A stretch of DNA of 64,000 nucleotides from Phytobacter ursingii (GTDB lineage: Bacteria > Pseudomonadota > Gammaproteobacteria > Enterobacterales > Enterobacteriaceae). This document shows, one piece after another, positions 45,246 to 55,025 of this stretch. Numbering within the stretch: position 1 is the stretch's first letter; each line of letters begins with the position of its first letter. The notes under the pieces were generated by a model, which did not search any database, was not told where the DNA came from, and was given only the letters and a program-made list of their open reading frames with translations. The position numbers and the translations under genes were made by a program. The stretch is taken from contig CABDWT010000019.1 of NCBI GenBank assembly GCA_901456055.1, positions 124,001-188,000 of the forward strand. Reading direction: 5' to 3'.

Positions 45246-46286
45246 TTACTTGTGGGCTAGCTGGTTACGGCGGTATTCCCCCTGACGTTCCAGCATCCAG
45301 CCGGGATATTCGCGCGGCAACGCACTCACCGCATCAAGCTGGCGGAGCTCGTCGTCGGTGAAGCGAATATGGGTGGCGGCAATATTGTCATCAAGCTGAA
45401 CGGGGCGTTTAGCGCCGATGATCACGCTGCTCACCACCGGCTGATGCAGCAGCCAGGCCAGCGCTATCTGTGCGACAGAGACGCCTTTTGCTTCGGCGAT
45501 AACGCGCATTACGTCGATGCAGTCAAATGCACGGTCTTTGTTTACCGGCGGGAAGTCAAACTCCAGACGACGACTGCCCTCTTCGCCTTTGCCATCGCGG
45601 CTGTATTTACCGCTCAGTAGGCCACCTGCCAGCGGGCTCCAGACCATCAGGCCAACGTTTTCGCTTTGCAGCATCGGCGCCAGTTCACGTTCCAGGTCAC
45701 GCCCGGCGATAGTGTAATAGGCCTGTAAGGACGCGAAACGCGCCAGCCCGAGGCGTTCAGAGATACCCAGCGCTTTGGCGATTTGCCATGCCGCCCAGTT
45801 AGAAACACCGATATAACGAACATGCCCATGCTGTACGAGATTATCCAACGCGTAGAGCATCTCTTCCATGGGGGTCGCCGGGTCAAAGCCATGCAACTGA
45901 TAGAGATCGATATGATCCAGTTGCATTCGTCGCAGGCTCTCTTTGACGCTGCCAATAATGTGATAGCGGGAGCTGCCGCGCGAGTTCACGCCCGCCGTGC
46001 CGGTTTCGCCGAACACTTTAGTCGCCACCACCACATTTTCACGCGGCACTTTAAGATTTTTCAGTGCCTGGCCGGTAATTTGCTCGGAGCGGCCTTCGGA
46101 ATAGACGTTGGCGGTATCAATAAAATTGATGCCTGCGTCCAGCGCGCTGCCGACCAGCTTGTCCGCCTGCGCCTGATCCAGTTGCCCAATTTTTCCCCAC
46201 ATGCCGCCCTCACCGCCGAACGTCATGGTCCCGAGGCACAGTTCAGAAACAAACAGACCGGTATTGCCGAGTTTTTGATAACGCAT
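45246..46286 (-). CDS. Aldo/keto reductase
   Basis: The 346-residue protein is an NADPH-dependent aldo/keto reductase of the YajO/YghZ-like bacterial group. The catalytic tetrad is visible in part: Asp and Tyr in FIDTANVYSEGRSE, Lys in VVVATKVFG and His in YQLHGFDP. The NADPH-binding segment is near the C-terminus (VIIGAKRPVQLDDNIAA). The ATG at 46286 has GGAG upstream; the in-frame GTG at 46301 overlaps that site. It stands alone between the PTS and efflux operons and its substrate is unknown. Confidence 0.88.
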   Translation of the reverse strand: MRYQKLGNTGLFVSELCLGTMTFGGEGGMWGKIGQLDQAQADKLVGSALDAGINFIDTANVYSEGRSEQITGQALKNLKVPRENVVVATKVFGETGTAGVNSRGSSRYHIIGSVKESLRRMQLDHIDLYQLHGFDPATPMEEMLYALDNLVQHGHVRYIGVSNWAAWQIAKALGISERLGLARFASLQAYYTIAGRDLERELAPMLQSENVGLMVWSPLAGGLLSGKYSRDGKGEEGSRRLEFDFPPVNKDRAFDCIDVMRVIAEAKGVSVAQIALAWLLHQPVVSSVIIGAKRPVQLDDNIAATHIRFTDDELRQLDAVSALPREYPGWMLERQGEYRRNQLAHK

Positions 46287-46389
46287 TTGGCGTCTCCTCA
46301 CACTGTTGGTTGACGCAGATAGTTATACGCAATACGACGTGCTGTGGAATGTGGCGATCCTGTCTGTTTCTTGCCCAATCCTCTAAACC

Positions 46390-47913
46390 TTATCCGCGCG
46401 GGGCGTCGCCAAACACCGAATACTCCGGCAAACGCACCTGCTGATAAGGCTCCCAGCCGCCGCCAAGCGCTTTATACAACGCCACTAAGTCCAGACTGCT
46501 CTGCACCCGCGCCTGCGCACGCTGCTGCTCCGCCTGCGCCAGTTGACGTTGGGCATCAAGCACATCGATAAAGCTGGCAATACCTTGCCGGTAACTGTCG
46601 CTGGCCAGCGTAAACGCGTTATGCAGCGCATCGAGTGTTTTATCCAGCCCGGCCTCGCGCTGCTGATCGGCGCGATAGCTGACCAGCGCATTTTCCACAT
46701 CACCCAACGCTTCCAGCACCGTCTGGCGATAATTGAGCACCGCCGCGCCCTGCTGCGCGCGGGCCAGTTTCACGCTGGAGACCAGCCGCCCGCCCTGAAA
46801 GATAGGGATAGAAATCTGCGGGCCGAAACTGTAGAAATGGCTGCTCCAGTCGGTGAGCCAGTCGGTCTCACTGTTACGCAAACCAAACTGCCCACTCAGC
46901 GTCAGGCTTGGGAAAAGTTGCGCGACGGAGACGCCAATTTGTGCCGTGGCGGCATGTAATGAGGCTTCCGCCTCACGAATATCCGGGCGTCTACGGGCCA
47001 GCGTCGAGGGAATGCCGGTTGAGACCAGCGCAGGCAGCTTCGGCAATGGCTGCACATTCCTGAGCTCCCCGTCGAGCGCACCTGGCGGTTTGCCCAACAA
47101 AATCGCCAGCGCATTCATCGCCTGACGCTCCTGAGCCTGATACTGCGGCAGTTGCGCCTCCAGGCTCCCCACCTGAGCCCGGGCATTTTCCACGTCCATT
47201 TGCGGCGACAGCCCGCTACGCTGGCGGTTATCCGTCAGGGCAAAAGTTTGCTGCGCGGTCTCGATTTGCGTCTGCAACGTGGAGATTACGCTTTGTGCGC
47301 CGCGCAGTTGCAGCCACGCGCGCGCCACTTCCGCCTCCAGTGACACCAGCGCATCGTTGCGCTGCTCAATCGCCTGTTGCTGCTGTGCCTGCGCTCCTTC
47401 AACCTGACGGCGCACTTTACCCCAGAGATCCAACTCCCACTGCGCGTCGAAACTCCCCTGATAGAGGTTCACCGGCTGGGTTAATGCCCCCAACGCGCCG
47501 GCGATTTGCGGATCAACATTGTCCAGTTGGCCGTAAACATCATGAGATTTAAGCTCCCCTTCCAGCCCCAGTTGCTGACGCGTGGCTTTTACGCTGCCGT
47601 TGACCGCTGGTAAAAATGCGCCGCCAGCCTGATTAATCTGTTCGCGCGCGCCTGCGATACGCAGCACTGTTTGTTGCAATGAGAGATTCCCGGCGATCGC
47701 ACGCTCAATCAGACTATTGAGTTGCGGTGACTGAAAGCTGGTCCACCAGCGCGGATTAACCGCCTGCGACACGGCTTGCGAAGCCACGGTTTTATCGCCC
47801 GGATCGTTCCAGTGCGTTGGGGTTTGCGGCGATGGCTGCTGGTAATCCGGACCCACGCTGCAGCCTGCCAGCCAAAGAGAGAAAAATGTCAATGAAACAC
47901 CACGCCTGGACAT
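46390..47913 (-). CDS. Outer membrane efflux lipoprotein (TolC/NodT family)
   Basis: The 507-residue protein has a lipoprotein signal with lipobox LAGC (cysteine at residue 18) and the body of an RND-type outer membrane factor with two OEP repeats, rich in coiled coils (AQQQQAIEQRNDALVSLEAEVARAWLQL). It forms a trimeric channel across the outer membrane. It is the last gene of an emrA-emrB-OMF operon: its ribosome site overlaps the end of the emrB-type gene. The complete set gives a tripartite pump. Confidence 0.9.
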   Translation of the reverse strand: MSRRGVSLTFFSLWLAGCSVGPDYQQPSPQTPTHWNDPGDKTVASQAVSQAVNPRWWTSFQSPQLNSLIERAIAGNLSLQQTVLRIAGAREQINQAGGAFLPAVNGSVKATRQQLGLEGELKSHDVYGQLDNVDPQIAGALGALTQPVNLYQGSFDAQWELDLWGKVRRQVEGAQAQQQQAIEQRNDALVSLEAEVARAWLQLRGAQSVISTLQTQIETAQQTFALTDNRQRSGLSPQMDVENARAQVGSLEAQLPQYQAQERQAMNALAILLGKPPGALDGELRNVQPLPKLPALVSTGIPSTLARRRPDIREAEASLHAATAQIGVSVAQLFPSLTLSGQFGLRNSETDWLTDWSSHFYSFGPQISIPIFQGGRLVSSVKLARAQQGAAVLNYRQTVLEALGDVENALVSYRADQQREAGLDKTLDALHNAFTLASDSYRQGIASFIDVLDAQRQLAQAEQQRAQARVQSSLDLVALYKALGGGWEPYQQVRLPEYSVFGDAPRG

Positions 47914-47914
47914 A

Positions 47915-49486
47915 TTAATGTGCTCCTGCGCTGCCTTCGCTCTTAATGGGCGAAAGCAGTAAACAAAAAGGAATCAATAACAGTGCGACAATGCTGAGCA
48001 GCGTGAACACGTCGATATAAGCCAGAAAACGCGACTGCGCGATCATCGTTTTATACATCTGCCCCATTGCTGTATTCATCGGGTCACCCACCAGGGCAGT
48101 GAAATTGCGGATCGCTTGCGCCGATTCGCGCACCGCCAGCTGGAAGGGTTCATTCAGCGGCGACATGTTATACGCCAGATGCGCGCTGTGCGCCTGCGAC
48201 CGTTCGGTTATCGCCGCCGTGGAAAGTGAAATACCCACCGATCCCGCGACATTACGGAACATCGTGAACAACGCGGCCGCATCGGCATTAAGCTGACGCG
48301 GAATGGTGATAAACGCGATGGTGGTCAGTGGCACAAACAGAAAACCCAGACCAATGGACTGCGCGCTGCGAAACAGCATCAGGGTTTCGAAATCAATATC
48401 CGGCGTCAGCGTTCGCGACCACCAGAACGAAGCCGCAAGGCAGAAAAAGCCAAAGGCGATAATCCAGCGCGTCTGCACGACAGGCATCAGTTTGAGCACC
48501 AGCGGGATAGTCAGCACAATCAATACCGCCCCCGGCGACAGCACCAGCCCTGACCAGGTGGCGGTGTAACCCAGATCCTGCTGCGCCAGTTGTGGGATCA
48601 CCACCGAACTGCCATACAGGATCATCGCCATACCTGCCATCAGCAGACTGGAGACAGCAAAGTTTTTATCTGCCATACAGCGCAGATCAACGACCGGCTT
48701 TTTGGCGTACAGCAGCCAGTAAATCGCCCCGACAATGCCGACTGCCGTCAGCACGGCAAAAATACGGGTAAAATCAGAGGCAAACCAGTCCTCGTCCTCC
48801 CCACGGTCCAGCATCACCTGAAGGCAACCGAGTCCGAGGGCGATAAGGCCGATCCCAGGCCAGTCGATGGTCAATTTTTTGTCCGACTTGCGCTCCCACG
48901 GCGGGTCTTCCAGTAACTGATAAATCGCGAGCACCGTAACAATACCGACCGGGATATTGATAAAAAAGACCCAGCGCCAGGAGTAGTTATCGGTGATCCA
49001 GCCGCCCAGCGTCGGCCCCATTACGGGGGCAACAATGATCGCAATCGAAGAGAGCCCAAACGCCTTACCACGATCCTCAGGCTTGAAGTAATCCAGCAGC
49101 ACCGACTGCTGCGTTGGCTGTAAGCCGCCGCCAAAAAAGCCCTGCAAAACGCGAAACAGGATGATTTGCCACAGCTCCGTCGCGATGCCGCACAAAAAGG
49201 AGCAAACGGTGAACATCACTATGCAAATCAGGAAAAACTGCTTGCGACCGAACACGCGGCTGAGAAACGCCGAAATGGGCAGCACGATACCATTGGCCAC
49301 CAGATAACTGGTCAGCACCCAGGTGGATTCGTCGTAACTGGCGGAAAGCGAACCGGCAACATGCGGCAGGGCAACGTTGACGATGGTGGTATCGAGGATC
49401 TCCATAAAGACCGCCAGCGTCACCACCCAGGCGACGGCCCATGGATTACTGGCTGGTCGCCAGTTTTCATGGCTAACGTCAGTCAT
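47915..49486 (-). CDS. EmrB-type MFS multidrug transporter (DHA2 family)
   Basis: The 523-residue inner-membrane protein has about fourteen membrane helices and the DHA2 signatures: LDTTIVNVALPHVAGSL in helix 1 and FFGGGLQPTQQSVLLDYFKPEDRGKAFGLSS around helix 4-5. It is an EmrB-like proton-driven exporter of hydrophobic drugs. Its start codon overlaps the stop of the membrane fusion protein gene (ATGA). With the fusion protein and outer membrane lipoprotein it should pump compounds straight out of the cell. Confidence 0.9.
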   Translation of the reverse strand: MTDVSHENWRPASNPWAVAWVVTLAVFMEILDTTIVNVALPHVAGSLSASYDESTWVLTSYLVANGIVLPISAFLSRVFGRKQFFLICIVMFTVCSFLCGIATELWQIILFRVLQGFFGGGLQPTQQSVLLDYFKPEDRGKAFGLSSIAIIVAPVMGPTLGGWITDNYSWRWVFFINIPVGIVTVLAIYQLLEDPPWERKSDKKLTIDWPGIGLIALGLGCLQVMLDRGEDEDWFASDFTRIFAVLTAVGIVGAIYWLLYAKKPVVDLRCMADKNFAVSSLLMAGMAMILYGSSVVIPQLAQQDLGYTATWSGLVLSPGAVLIVLTIPLVLKLMPVVQTRWIIAFGFFCLAASFWWSRTLTPDIDFETLMLFRSAQSIGLGFLFVPLTTIAFITIPRQLNADAAALFTMFRNVAGSVGISLSTAAITERSQAHSAHLAYNMSPLNEPFQLAVRESAQAIRNFTALVGDPMNTAMGQMYKTMIAQSRFLAYIDVFTLLSIVALLLIPFCLLLSPIKSEGSAGAH

Positions 49487-50586
49487 TCAACGGTTACCTT
49501 CGGTTCAACTGACAGGCCAAGCGGCAACGGACGGTTCGTATCCAGCCCTTTATCAATGACGATTTTCACCGGTACGCGCTGAACGATTTTGACGAAGTTA
49601 CCGGTGGCATTCTCAGACGGGAAGGCTGAAAACTTCGAGCCGCTCCCCTGTTGAATACTGTCAACATGCCCTTCCAGTTCCAGATCCGGCCAGGCATCGA
49701 CCTTCACTGTGACTTTATTGCCCGGACGCATGCGTTCAAGCTGAGATTCTTTAAAATTCGCCGTCACCCAGATTTGCGGTGAGACCAGGGAAAACAACGC
49801 CGTGCCCGCCTGGACCAGCGTGCCGGTTTGCACATTACGCTTGGTGACAAAACCGTCGAACGGCGCGCGAACCTCGGTCCAGGAGAGATTCAGCTCGGCA
49901 GTTTCAAGCTGTGCTTTCGCCTGATCCACCTGGCGCTGACGGGCCTCAACATTGGTCTCCTGCTGGCGAATCTGTAACTGCACCTGATCCGCCACTTCCA
50001 GTTGCGCTTGCGCGCTCGCCAGTTGTGCCTGCGCGCTGCGTAACTGGGCATTGGCGCTGTCGATATTTTGTTGTGTGGTGGCGCGAGGGTCGACACCGCG
50101 CTGACGTTTATAAGCCGCCTGCGCATTGGCTAAATCCGCCTGCGCTTTTAATACCTGCGCCCGCGCTTCGTCGCGCTGGGCCGGGTACTGTACTTTTGAC
50201 AAATCCAGTTGCGCCTGCGCCTGGTGGAGCTGCGCCGTCGCCAGCCCAAGTTGCGCCTGCGCCTGATCGCGCTGCGCCGTGGCATCACGGGGATCTATGA
50301 CGACCAGCAGGTCGCCCTTTTTCACCTGCTGGTTATCCTTTACCCGCAATTCAGTGACATAACCCGCCACTTTCGGCGCAATGGTGACCGCATCGCCGTC
50401 GGTAAACGCATCGTCTGTCGTCTCTTCATTGCGGGTAAGTAGCCACCACACCAGCGCAACAACAACCATTACTATCACCACAACGCCGAGGATAATGAGG
50501 GGCTTTTTACCGGGGCGTTTGCGGTTTTGCGTCTCTTCTGTTTGAGTTTCCTGCCCGTTCTCAGGGGCGGTTGAATGTTCTGCCAT
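49483..50586 (-). CDS. EmrA/HlyD-type membrane fusion protein
   Basis: The 367-residue protein has a short cytoplasmic N-terminus, one membrane helix (LIILGVVVIVMVVVALVWWLL), a biotinyl-lipoyl-like domain (APKVAGYVTELRVKDNQQVKKGDLL), a long alanine/glutamine-rich coiled-coil hairpin and a beta-barrel domain. It links the EmrB-type transporter to the outer membrane channel. I take the ATG at 50586; an in-frame TTG at 50595 is nearer to an AGGA and is an alternative. It is the first gene of the efflux operon. No dedicated regulator gene is adjacent. Confidence 0.89.
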   Translation of the reverse strand: MAEHSTAPENGQETQTEETQNRKRPGKKPLIILGVVVIVMVVVALVWWLLTRNEETTDDAFTDGDAVTIAPKVAGYVTELRVKDNQQVKKGDLLVVIDPRDATAQRDQAQAQLGLATAQLHQAQAQLDLSKVQYPAQRDEARAQVLKAQADLANAQAAYKRQRGVDPRATTQQNIDSANAQLRSAQAQLASAQAQLEVADQVQLQIRQQETNVEARQRQVDQAKAQLETAELNLSWTEVRAPFDGFVTKRNVQTGTLVQAGTALFSLVSPQIWVTANFKESQLERMRPGNKVTVKVDAWPDLELEGHVDSIQQGSGSKFSAFPSENATGNFVKIVQRVPVKIVIDKGLDTNRPLPLGLSVEPKVTVE

Positions 50587-50686
50587 AGTACGCAACAGTC
50601 CTGTCAGTGAACGGCGTCACAATTACGCCGTTCACTAAACTTAGGCGGTAGCTATACATTTGCCAGGATAAACTGACAAATCAGCA

Positions 50687-51796
50687 CTATCTGACCAGGA
50701 ATAGTCCGTAGCCAACCAGCGCGGCCCATAGCAGCATGGGGAGGGAATAAACGTGGAAGCGCCACCAGATGCGACGATCGTTCGCCATTCGCAACGCAAT
50801 CAAATTGGCCAGCGAGCCGGGCAACAGGCCAAATCCACCGACATTGACCGCCCAGGCCAGCAACGTATCAGGCGGCACATAATTGAGCAGCAAAATGGTC
50901 GCGGGCACATTGCTGATAAACTGCGACAGGCCAATGGCGGTTAACCACAGACCCGACGGCGAAAGCTGGCTGGCGCCGGTCAAAAGATGATGCAACACGG
51001 GCAACTGGATCAGCAAATGCACGTCGATAAACATGGCGATAAACACCAAGAGCAACGTCCAGTCCACACTCAGCACAACACGTCGCGCGAGCAATAAGAA
51101 GCCCACAGCCACCACGACCAGTCCCCACAGTTCCTGTTTTAGCTCGAGCGCCGTAATAAAAACCAGGTAAAAGCCCAGGCAGCTCCAGACCAGCCTGGGC
51201 TGCCAGTCCGGATTTTTAACGCCGCTATGGTAGTTAAGCGTCTTGCTGGAAAAACAGAACCAGCATAACGCCAGAAGCGTTGCCATCATTGCCAGCGCCA
51301 GCGGCGTCATCTGCCAGATAAAGGCCGGGAATGACATCCCGGAACGTCCCCAAATCAGGATATTTTGCGGGTTGCCAATGGGGGTTAACAACGAACCCGC
51401 GTTCACCGCCAGCGCCTCAAAAATGATCAGCCGATTGACCGGGATTTCACACAATTTCTTTAAGGTGATGGTAAGCGGCACCACAATAAACAGTGCCACG
51501 TCGTTGGTCAGGAAGGTTGAAAGCAGTGCCGCCGCAAGGACCATAAACATGGCCAGTTGCCGCTCGGTGCGAAAACGCCGCACCATGCGACGCCCCAGTA
51601 CATCAAAATAGCCGCTCAGTTCTACGCCTTTGGTCAGCAGCATCAAACCGCTGAGGGTAATAATGGTGTGCCAGTCAATAGCACCCGGCCAGGCGGCAGG
51701 CGCAAAAGGAACGGCAAAACAGAGACCCAAACCAATAATCAGCAGGAGGTGCAAAAAGCGATCGCGCAGCAACGCGCGAAATAATGGAAGATTCAT
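50687..51796 (-). CDS. ybiR: Putative anion transporter YbiR
   Basis: The 369-residue membrane protein has about ten hydrophobic segments and belongs to the CitMHS/ArsB ion-transporter superfamily. It resembles E. coli YbiR, whose cargo is unknown. Family features include the internal repeat with [13 protein letters not shown] and [12 protein letters not shown]. Its ATG overlaps the mntR stop codon by four bases, so it is co-translated with the manganese regulator, as in E. coli, hinting at a role in metal or oxyanion balance. Confidence 0.9.
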   Translation of the reverse strand: MNLPLFRALLRDRFLHLLLIIGLGLCFAVPFAPAAWPGAIDWHTIITLSGLMLLTKGVELSGYFDVLGRRMVRRFRTERQLAMFMVLAAALLSTFLTNDVALFIVVPLTITLKKLCEIPVNRLIIFEALAVNAGSLLTPIGNPQNILIWGRSGMSFPAFIWQMTPLALAMMATLLALCWFCFSSKTLNYHSGVKNPDWQPRLVWSCLGFYLVFITALELKQELWGLVVVAVGFLLLARRVVLSVDWTLLLVFIAMFIDVHLLIQLPVLHHLLTGASQLSPSGLWLTAIGLSQFISNVPATILLLNYVPPDTLLAWAVNVGGFGLLPGSLANLIALRMANDRRIWWRFHVYSLPMLLWAALVGYGLFLVR

Positions 51797-52263
51797 TCAG
51801 ACGGCAACCCTTGTTGCAAAGTGAACTGACGAAAACGCTCAAGCGTTTCTTCACTGACGTGGTGTTCCATTCCTTCCGCGTCACGGCGGGCAATTTCCGG
51901 GCTGACGCCCAGTACCAGTAAAAAACTTTCCACAATTTGATGACGTTCGCGGCTGGCCTGCGCGAGCCTCTCCCCTTCCGGCGTCAAAAATACCCCGCGC
52001 CAGGGAATTTGCTCGATCAGCCCTACCGTCGCCAGTCGTTTTAACATTTTTGCAACTGTTGGTTGTGAAACACCCAGCCGCGCTGCCATATCCACCTGGC
52101 GGGCTTCGCCCACTTCGTGGATTAAATCTGAAATCAATTCAACATAATCGTCGATCAGCTCGCGACGATGCGCTTCGCGCACCTGACGAAAGCCTTCGAC
52201 ATGCTCTTCAACATTTACCAGCGTCACTTTTTTTATTGTGTGCTTACCTGCGCGACGGTTCAT
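51793..52263 (-). CDS. mntR: Manganese-responsive regulator MntR
   Basis: The 156-residue protein is a DtxR-family regulator close to E. coli MntR. The winged helix-turn-helix ([40 protein letters not shown]) is followed by the metal-binding and dimerisation domain ([36 protein letters not shown]). It represses mntH and mntS when manganese is high. The ATG at 52263 has GAGGA six bases upstream and agrees with E. coli. The MntR box in the divergent region at 52373 faces mntS. Confidence 0.95.
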   Translation of the reverse strand: MNRRAGKHTIKKVTLVNVEEHVEGFRQVREAHRRELIDDYVELISDLIHEVGEARQVDMAARLGVSQPTVAKMLKRLATVGLIEQIPWRGVFLTPEGERLAQASRERHQIVESFLLVLGVSPEIARRDAEGMEHHVSEETLERFRQFTLQQGLPSE

Positions 52264-52372
52264 TGTGCTTCCTCTGAGGTGTGACGCGATACCCGCATCA
52301 TATAAGAGAAGGCACATTGTAAACCATAGGTGAACCAGCACAAAAAATTAACGTCTTAGCCATAGCTATAAA

Positions 52373-52390
52373 ATATAGCCTGTGCTATAT
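52373..52390. promoter_or_regulatory. MntR-binding box upstream of mntS
   Basis: ATATAGCCTGTGCTATAT is a perfect inverted repeat of seven bases around a four-base centre, with the ATAGC/GCTAT arms of known MntR boxes. It lies 65 bases before the mntS start codon in the mntR-mntS divergent region. Confidence 0.85.
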
Positions 52391-52455
52391 CTGTATGTAA
52401 TACGTTCAACCCAACATGGATGGTCGGGCCCGAACAAGTCAGTAAGGAGGTCAAT

Positions 52456-52584
52456 ATGAACGAATTTCAGAGGTGCATGAGCGTGTTTACTCACTCCCCG
52501 TTTAAAGTTCGTCTGCTGCTGCTGAATATGCTGTGTGATATGTTCAACGGCAAGCCACAGAAAGACGAAAAAACTTCTCATTAA
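52456..52584 (+). CDS. mntS: Small manganese protein MntS
   Basis: This 42-residue protein (MNEFQRCMSVFTHSPFKVRL at the start) has the exact length of E. coli MntS and shares its N-terminal two thirds. It is preceded by a strong AAGGAGG ribosome site. MntS raises the usable manganese pool, partly by blocking the exporter MntP, and is repressed by MntR with manganese. The MntR box and a terminator bracket the gene. It is short enough to be missed by gene finders. Confidence 0.95.
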   Translation: MNEFQRCMSVFTHSPFKVRLLLLNMLCDMFNGKPQKDEKTSH

Positions 52585-52585
52585 T

Positions 52586-52614
52586 GCGGCGTCGCGGTAC
52601 GCCGCTTCATTTTT
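52586..52614 (+). terminator. Intrinsic terminator of mntS
   Basis: GCGGCGT/ACGCCGC around CGCGGT is followed by TCATTTTT. It begins directly after the mntS stop codon. Confidence 0.8.
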
Positions 52615-52861
52615 CCGTCACATTCACCCGTTATATTCGGTTCGCCCGCACATAATTTTCACTTATTTGTTTGATTTGCAACCGCCCTCCCAAAACGACA
52701 CGGTAGCAGGTGTTGACCTTCTGCACGGCTAACTTTATCTTTGCGCAGCCCTGCACAAATTGCGGCTCGCAGAAGCGGACCTCTTCCCCTCTCCACGCAC
52801 TGTCCGGCAGGTTTTGACCCTTTCGCCAGGGTGAGCACATGGCGTTTTCGTGAAGTAATCT

Positions 52862-54445
52862 ATGAGCATAATCCTTAAAGAATCCGTTGCCTTCCGCAGC
52901 CAGACGATCAATCCGTGGACAGGTTTCTATTTTCTCCAGTCAATGTTGATTAATTTTGCTCTTGGTTATGAATTTAGTGTCCTGTACGCCATCGTCTTTA
53001 CCTGTGCTCTGTGCGTACTGTGGCGGCATGCCCCCCGGGCGCAAAAAATCGTTATTGGAATTACCTCACTCGTCGCCGCCTGTTATTTCCCGTTTGGCCA
53101 GGCCTATGGGGCACCGAACTTTAATACTCTGCTGGCCCTGCACTCGACCAATATGGAAGAGTCGACGGAAATTCTGACGATTTTCCCATGGCATCACTAC
53201 GCTATCGGCGCGTTTATTTTTGCGCTGGGTATTGTGTCGCTGCGTCGTCGGGTAACGCAGCCCTCAACCCCGTGGCTCAAATGGGATACGCTCGGCGTGG
53301 TATTCTGCGTCGCATCCTATTTTATTGGCCCGGTACAAAACCACTTCCGCGGCTTTGAGTTCAGACTGATTGATACCGGTGTTCCGGTACTGCGCTTCGT
53401 CCGTGATGTCGCGGTGAACAACTATGAAGTAGTGAAAGAGCAGGAAAATATGGCGCAGCTCGCCAGCATGAAGGACACCTGGACTGTCCTTGGCGTCAAA
53501 CCGAAGTATCATACCTACGTGGTAGTGATTGGCGAGAGCGTACGCCGTGACGCGGCGGGCGCCTTTGGCGGTCACTGGAACAATACGCCGTTCGAAAGCC
53601 AGGCCAATGGCACTTTCTTTATGGATTACATCTCTGCCAGCGGCTCGACACAGAAATCGCTGGGCCTGACGCTCAACCGTGTGGTTGATGATAAACCGCA
53701 GTATCAGGATAATTTTGTCACCCTCGCAAACCGCGCAGGCTTCCAGACCTGGTGGTTCTCTAACCAGGGGCAGATTGGCGAGTATGACACTGCCATTGCC
53801 AGTATCGCGAAGCGCGCGGATGAAGTGCAGTTCCTGAAAAGCGGTGATTTCGAAGCGGATAAAAATACCCGTGATGAAGATTTGCTTAAGCTGACCAATC
53901 AGGTTCTGGCCACCAAACGCAATCAGCCGCAGTTGATTGTGCTACATCTGATGGGTTCACACCCGTCCACCTGCGAGCGCTCCGGCGGTAAATACAGCGA
54001 GTTCGTGCAGTCAAAAGAGACCTCTTGCTATCTCTATTCCATCACCGCGACGGATGAACTGTTGGGTAAACTCTACTCGCAACTCGTTGCCACGAATGAC
54101 AGTTTCTCTATGGTCTATTTCTCTGACCACGGGCTAACATTCAGAGAGCGTGGGACGGACGTACAGTATCTGGCACATGACGACCTGTTCAAACAAAACT
54201 TCCAGGTGCCGTTTATGGTGCTGTCGAGCGATGACACAAAGCATCGGGAGATAAAAGCGCGCCGTTCCGCGAACGATTTCCTGAGCTTCTTCTCGCAGTG
54301 GACGGGGATTACCACCCAGGAGATTAAAAATTCTTACCCGTTCATGTCCGAGCAAAAGGCCGGGCCAGTCTACATTACCAACTTTAAGTTACAGAAAATT
54401 GACTATAACCGCCTGGCGACAGATGTTTTCGATACGCACCGCTAA
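52862..54445 (+). CDS. opgE: Phosphoethanolamine transferase OpgE
   Basis: The 527-residue protein has the length of E. coli OpgE (YbiP). About four or five N-terminal membrane helices (residues 20-170) anchor a periplasmic sulfatase-like domain. The nucleophile region ASGSTQKSLGLTLN and metal-binding motifs VVVIGESVRRD and VYFSDHGL are visible. It adds phosphoethanolamine to osmoregulated periplasmic glucans. The gene stands alone; the 277 bases between mntS and opgE hold the mntS terminator and a promoter region in which I see no other gene. Confidence 0.94.
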   Translation: MSIILKESVAFRSQTINPWTGFYFLQSMLINFALGYEFSVLYAIVFTCALCVLWRHAPRAQKIVIGITSLVAACYFPFGQAYGAPNFNTLLALHSTNMEESTEILTIFPWHHYAIGAFIFALGIVSLRRRVTQPSTPWLKWDTLGVVFCVASYFIGPVQNHFRGFEFRLIDTGVPVLRFVRDVAVNNYEVVKEQENMAQLASMKDTWTVLGVKPKYHTYVVVIGESVRRDAAGAFGGHWNNTPFESQANGTFFMDYISASGSTQKSLGLTLNRVVDDKPQYQDNFVTLANRAGFQTWWFSNQGQIGEYDTAIASIAKRADEVQFLKSGDFEADKNTRDEDLLKLTNQVLATKRNQPQLIVLHLMGSHPSTCERSGGKYSEFVQSKETSCYLYSITATDELLGKLYSQLVATNDSFSMVYFSDHGLTFRERGTDVQYLAHDDLFKQNFQVPFMVLSSDDTKHREIKARRSANDFLSFFSQWTGITTQEIKNSYPFMSEQKAGPVYITNFKLQKIDYNRLATDVFDTHR

Positions 54446-54467
54446 GCGCTATTCCTGAACAACAGGC

Positions 54468-54500
54468 AAAAAAATCCGCCCCTTGAGGCGGATTTTTTTA
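54468..54500. terminator. Bidirectional terminator between opgE and ompX
   Basis: AAAAAAATCCGCC and GGCGGATTTTTTT form a long stem around CCTTGA, with T-runs on both strands. It serves the convergent opgE and ompX genes. Confidence 0.92.
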
Positions 54501-54512
54501 TTGCCAGCCGTA

Positions 54513-55025
54513 TTAGAAACGGTAGCCGACGCCTGCGATCCAGGTGCCTACGTCAACGCTACGAATACGAGACTGCTCGTAGGAGAAGTCCAGTGCAACG
54601 TTTTCCATCGGGTTGAACTGCAGACCCGCGCCATAGGAGAAACCGTAGTCGCTGGTGTCTGATGCTTTAGCAGTATCAACGGTCTGCTGGAATTTACCGT
54701 AGCCAACACCCACAACACCGTAGATGCTTGCCCAGTCGTTCAGACGGTAAGCCGGACCTGCAGTGATACCGTAGTACTGGCCTTTGTTATAGACGCCATC
54801 TTCAGTGCGATCTTTTTCAGTGTACGTGAAGGAGCCAATAACGCCCAGCGGGTTGTTGTCCTGCTCGTAGCGGTATTTCAGGTTGAAGCCGTTTGCTTTG
54901 TTTGCTACACCCTGAGCGTCGCTCTGTGCGTAACCACCGGTAACAGTGGAAGTTGCTGCAAAAGCGGAACCTGCGGATACCGCCAGAACAGCGGCCAGTG
55001 CTGAAAGACATGCAATTTTTTTCAT
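54513..55025 (-). CDS. ompX: Outer membrane protein OmpX
   Basis: The 170-residue precursor has a 23-residue signal peptide (ending SAFA-ATSTVTGGYAQSD) and the eight-stranded beta-barrel of the OmpX/Ail family, ending in the outer-membrane sorting residues GYRF. The sequence is nearly E. coli-like, with most differences in surface loops (EDGVYNKGQ and VDTAKASDTS). OmpX aids adhesion and envelope stress tolerance. I take the ATG at 55025, with GAGG upstream; a GTG two codons earlier is less likely. Confidence 0.96.
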   Translation of the reverse strand: MKKIACLSALAAVLAVSAGSAFAATSTVTGGYAQSDAQGVANKANGFNLKYRYEQDNNPLGVIGSFTYTEKDRTEDGVYNKGQYYGITAGPAYRLNDWASIYGVVGVGYGKFQQTVDTAKASDTSDYGFSYGAGLQFNPMENVALDFSYEQSRIRSVDVGTWIAGVGYRF

